Of a DNA stretch of 64,000 bases, positions 61,370 through 64,000 are shown piece after piece (positions within the stretch are counted from its first letter, which is position 1; every line of letters begins with the position of its first letter). A program made the translations under genes and the position numbers. Below the pieces are notes generated by a model. It ran no database searches. It was not told the DNA's origin and saw nothing but the letters and a program-made list of their open reading frames with translations. Origin of the DNA: Leptospira stimsonii (GTDB taxonomy: Bacteria; Spirochaetota; Leptospiria; Leptospirales; Leptospiraceae); assembly GCF_003545885.1 (NCBI RefSeq), contig NZ_QHCT01000005.1, forward strand, positions 248,001 through 312,000, read 5' to 3'.

Positions 61370-63274
61370 ATGCAACAGGAACCAACTCTGCTGGATAGAA
61401 TCAACTATCCGGCCGATCTCCGAAGCGTTCCGCTGGAAAAACTTCCGGTGGTCTGCGAAGAGGTTCGAAATTACATCATCGACACTCTCTCGGGAGTGGG
61501 CGGGCATTTCGCAAGCAATCTGGGAGTCGTAGAACTCACGGTTGCTCTTCACTATGTGTTCGATACCCCTAAAGACCGTCTTGTCTGGGACGTAGGACAT
61601 CAAACTTATCCTCATAAAATCTTAACCGGAAGAAAAGATCGGCTCAATACGGTTCGCAAATTCAACGGACTTTCCGGATTTCCAAAACGAGAAGAATCAC
61701 CGTACGACCTCTACAATACGGGACACGCTGGAACTTCCATATCGCAAGCGCTCGGCGAGGCGGCCGCGCGGGATTTGACAGGAGGAGATTACAACGTAGT
61801 TGCCATCATCGGAGACGCATCGATCGCGACAGGAATGGCGTTGGAAGCGATGAACCACGCGGGACATTTGAAAAAAGACATGATCGTGATTCTAAACGAT
61901 AACTACATGTCGATCTCCAAAAACGTAGGATCCATATCCAACTATCTCAACAACATCATCACATCTCATTTTTACAACCACTGGAAGAGAATCTTTTATA
62001 CATTCTTAAAATGGCTTCCGATCATAGGACCGGCGACGGAGCGATTTTTTAAGAAGGTGGAAAAGGGATTCAAGGACGTTTTAACTCCGGGCGGACTTTT
62101 CGAAGATTTAGGATTTGGATACATCGGCCCGGAAGACGGACACGACGTGATTCGGCTCGTAAAGATGCTCGAGAAGGTGAAGAAGATGAAGGGTCCGATT
62201 CTTCTTCATTTGATCACACAAAAAGGAAAAGGATACGATCCGGCGGAAAGGGATCCGATCAAATATCACGGGGTGACACCGTTTCGAAAAGAAGACGGCG
62301 CGATGGAAAGCGGGGATTCTACTAAGATCGCATATAGCAAGATCGTAGGAAAGATGCTCACGATTCTCACCGAAAAAAATCCGAAGATTGCGGCGATTAC
62401 GCCCGCGATGATTGAGGGAAGTGGACTTAAGGAATACGCAGAGAAATTTCCGGAACATCTTTTCGACGTGGGAATCGCGGAACAACATTCTGTGGCGTTC
62501 GCGGGTGCGATGACAAACGGAAATGTGATTCCGTATATGTGTATCTATTCCACATTTTTGACGAGAGGATTGGATCAACTCGTGGAAGACGTCTCGCTGA
62601 TGAATCTACCGGTTCGTTTTGTGATCGATCGTGCGGGATGTGTTGGGCCGGACGGAGAAACTCATCAGGGTTTATTTGATCTGAGCTATCTTCTGGGATT
62701 GCCTCACATGGACGTCTTTGTTCCATCCAATGGACAAGATCTGATCGATTCTTTGAGGCTTATGGAACACTACGATCAGGAACCGATCGCGATTCGATTT
62801 CCGAAAGCGAGCGTGGATGTAAAAAGCCTCGATTTTCATAGAAAACCGGAATTGGTTCCCGGGACGTTCCGAGTTCTTAAGAAAGGAAGCGATGTCGCAT
62901 TATTATCGATCGGATCCATGTTGGACGAGGCAAAAAAAGCGACTGAAATCTTAGAATCATCCGGATTGAGTGTGACTTTGATCGATCTCGTCTGGTTGAG
63001 ACCGCTCGGAACGGAAGCCTTGAACGAAGAACTGTCGAATGTGCGACATTTCGCGATTTTAGACGAGAGTTATGTCGACGCGGGGGCTTCCGGATATCTA
63101 CTCAATCGGATCGCACCGGAACAATTGTCGAAATACATCAAAACTTTCGGCTTTCCACCGGAACCGATCCATCACGGAGAGAGAAAGGAAATTTTCCAGG
63201 CATACAAATTGGATGCACCATCGATCGCGGGAACCGTCGCAGAGGCATTGAAAAAAAACTTAATCAAGCCTTAG
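61370..63274 (+). CDS. dxs: 1-deoxy-D-xylulose-5-phosphate synthase
   Basis: TPP enzyme joining pyruvate and glyceraldehyde 3-phosphate; feeds the MEP, thiamine and PLP pathways (pdxA is in this window). 634 aa. H77 (WDVGHQTYPHK), H119 (NTGHAGTS), the TPP motif GDASIATG from 148 and VGIAEQHSVAFA are intact. Confidence 0.97.
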   Translation: MQQEPTLLDRINYPADLRSVPLEKLPVVCEEVRNYIIDTLSGVGGHFASNLGVVELTVALHYVFDTPKDRLVWDVGHQTYPHKILTGRKDRLNTVRKFNGLSGFPKREESPYDLYNTGHAGTSISQALGEAAARDLTGGDYNVVAIIGDASIATGMALEAMNHAGHLKKDMIVILNDNYMSISKNVGSISNYLNNIITSHFYNHWKRIFYTFLKWLPIIGPATERFFKKVEKGFKDVLTPGGLFEDLGFGYIGPEDGHDVIRLVKMLEKVKKMKGPILLHLITQKGKGYDPAERDPIKYHGVTPFRKEDGAMESGDSTKIAYSKIVGKMLTILTEKNPKIAAITPAMIEGSGLKEYAEKFPEHLFDVGIAEQHSVAFAGAMTNGNVIPYMCIYSTFLTRGLDQLVEDVSLMNLPVRFVIDRAGCVGPDGETHQGLFDLSYLLGLPHMDVFVPSNGQDLIDSLRLMEHYDQEPIAIRFPKASVDVKSLDFHRKPELVPGTFRVLKKGSDVALLSIGSMLDEAKKATEILESSGLSVTLIDLVWLRPLGTEALNEELSNVRHFAILDESYVDAGASGYLLNRIAPEQLSKYIKTFGFPPEPIHHGERKEIFQAYKLDAPSIAGTVAEALKKNLIKP

Positions 63275-63309
63275 TGGTTCCAAACCGAAAATCAAAGTAA
63301 AAACGGGTT

Positions 63310-63786
63310 ATGGAATTGGAAAACTTTACTCCCTCTGATTTTCTGGAAGCGGCAAAATATTTTTACAAAACGGGCGACTCTGATAGAGCTGAATACCTGT
63401 TCAAACTTACACTGGAAGAAGAGGATCATCACGAGGCATATTTCTTTTTAGGTCTCATGGAAAATCAAAAGGGGAACCACGAGAGGGGTCTGCTCCACTT
63501 CTACAAATCCGTCGAAGTCAATCAGAACTACGGAAATCCTTGCAACGAAATCGGAATCATACTCTTAAGAGCTGGAAAAGAAACGGAAGCAGTCTATTGG
63601 TTGAAAAAATCTCTACGTTGCGACTTGAACGACGCGCCTCACATCTCCCTCTATAACTTGGCAACGCTATACAAAATTTGGAATCGACCGGAACGTTCTT
63701 TGCAGTATTTGCACCGAGCGATACAAATCAAACCCGACTTCGAAGAAGCAAGAAAACTCAAAGAAGAATTAGGATCAGCCATTTAA
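63310..63786 (+). CDS. TPR-repeat protein (158 aa), paralogue of the protein at 38178
   Basis: About four TPR units (YFYKTGDSDRAEYLFKLTL, FFLGLMENQKGNHERGLLHF, EIGIILLRAGKETEAVYWL and LYKIWNRPERSLQYLHRAI). It shares the G-N-P-x-N-x-I-G phrase with the 166-aa protein. It starts 35 bases after dxs. The partner is unknown. Confidence 0.85.
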   Translation: MELENFTPSDFLEAAKYFYKTGDSDRAEYLFKLTLEEEDHHEAYFFLGLMENQKGNHERGLLHFYKSVEVNQNYGNPCNEIGIILLRAGKETEAVYWLKKSLRCDLNDAPHISLYNLATLYKIWNRPERSLQYLHRAIQIKPDFEEARKLKEELGSAI

Positions 63787-64000
63787 AATTCTTTTGGGCG
63801 TGCCTCTGCTAACGCAGAGTCGCGCTCTCACTTCAATCTGCAAAGCGCCATAGAGCGGTTTTTAAAAACCAAAATTCAATCTTCAAGATGGCGCATTGCA
63901 GTATTTACGCTCGATCGCTCACGCAAAAGAAAAAGAGAGAAGTTCCAATTTTGAAAAAAAGGTTTCTTCGACCTCTCTGAAATTCCATTTTCTATTCCGG
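63787..64000. other. Intergenic tail with REP-like element
   Basis: GGGCGTGCC is followed by a hairpin CTCTGC/GCAGAG (63804-63819) and a GC-rich tract. The look is that of a dispersed intergenic element; a related GGCGTGCCCGACGC occurs in the gltB leader near 15827. No gene is seen to the window end. Confidence 0.4.

Overview
The window looks like chromosomal DNA of a spirochaete of the genus Leptospira. I infer this from gene content and style, not from a database match: long-form IspG with a central insertion, an OpgG/OpgH periplasmic-glucan pair, an rpsB-tsf-pyrH-frr-uppS-cdsA-dxr-rseP-proS series, TPR and bactofilin paralogues, frequent ATGA/GTGA/TTGA stop-start overlaps, use of TTG and GTG starts, and dispersed short repeats of the form GTAGGAACTC/GTGTGAGTTCC. 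Base composition looks moderate; the species cannot be named from the sequence.

Layout. 1-4.2 kb (+): end of an unidentified protein, a CBS/PAS/Fis-type regulator, rho, rpmE, a NifU-N/pentapeptide fusion and a small protein. 4.3-10.8 kb (-): membrane protein, FecR-domain protein, a Cache/HAMP nucleotide cyclase and ispG. 10.9-13.5 kb: short hypothetical and membrane proteins plus a YCII-like protein. A nearly empty 0.75 kb stretch follows, then an unknown 433-aa protein and gltB. 20.5-25.0 kb (+): opgG, a small membrane-anchored protein, opgH and a small secreted protein. 25.0-30.4 kb (-): overlapping run of gltA, two class I methyltransferases, a SpoU/TrmH methyltransferase and a glycosyltransferase. 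30.5-31.1 kb: a decayed DUF4160/DUF2442 gene pair. 31.1-38.7 kb: lytic transglycosylase, unknown proteins, bactofilin, pdxA and a TPR protein. 38.7-41.2 kb: two repeat arrays in opposite orientation flanking a single XRE-type regulator. 41.2-42.2 kb (-): WecA/MraY-like transferase. 42.3-58.3 kb (+): nineteen closely packed genes. 58.3-59.0 kb: unclear spacer. 59.0-63.8 kb (+): CHASE2 cyclase, dxs and a TPR protein.

How the genes work together. The 16-kb run from dapA to trpA joins lysine/peptidoglycan precursor synthesis (dapA, dapB), c-di-AMP synthesis (cdaA, YbbR partner), acyl-carrier activation (acpS), a bactofilin, translation (rpsB, tsf, frr, proS), UMP kinase, isoprenoid/undecaprenyl supply (dxr, uppS), CDP-diglyceride synthesis, site-2 proteolysis and the last two steps of tryptophan synthesis. 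The MEP pathway is represented by ispG, dxr and dxs at three places. Envelope themes recur: OpgGH, lytic transglycosylase, WecA-like transferase, FecR, two bactofilins and two sensor cyclases.

The most notable observations are the XRE gene between two inverted arrays of a partly dyad-symmetric motif, the doubly decayed DUF4160/DUF2442 pair below a perfect palindrome, the NifU-pentapeptide fusion lacking the third scaffold cysteine, and an rRNA-methyltransferase-like gene with no ordinary start codon outside gltA. None is proven to be a new system.
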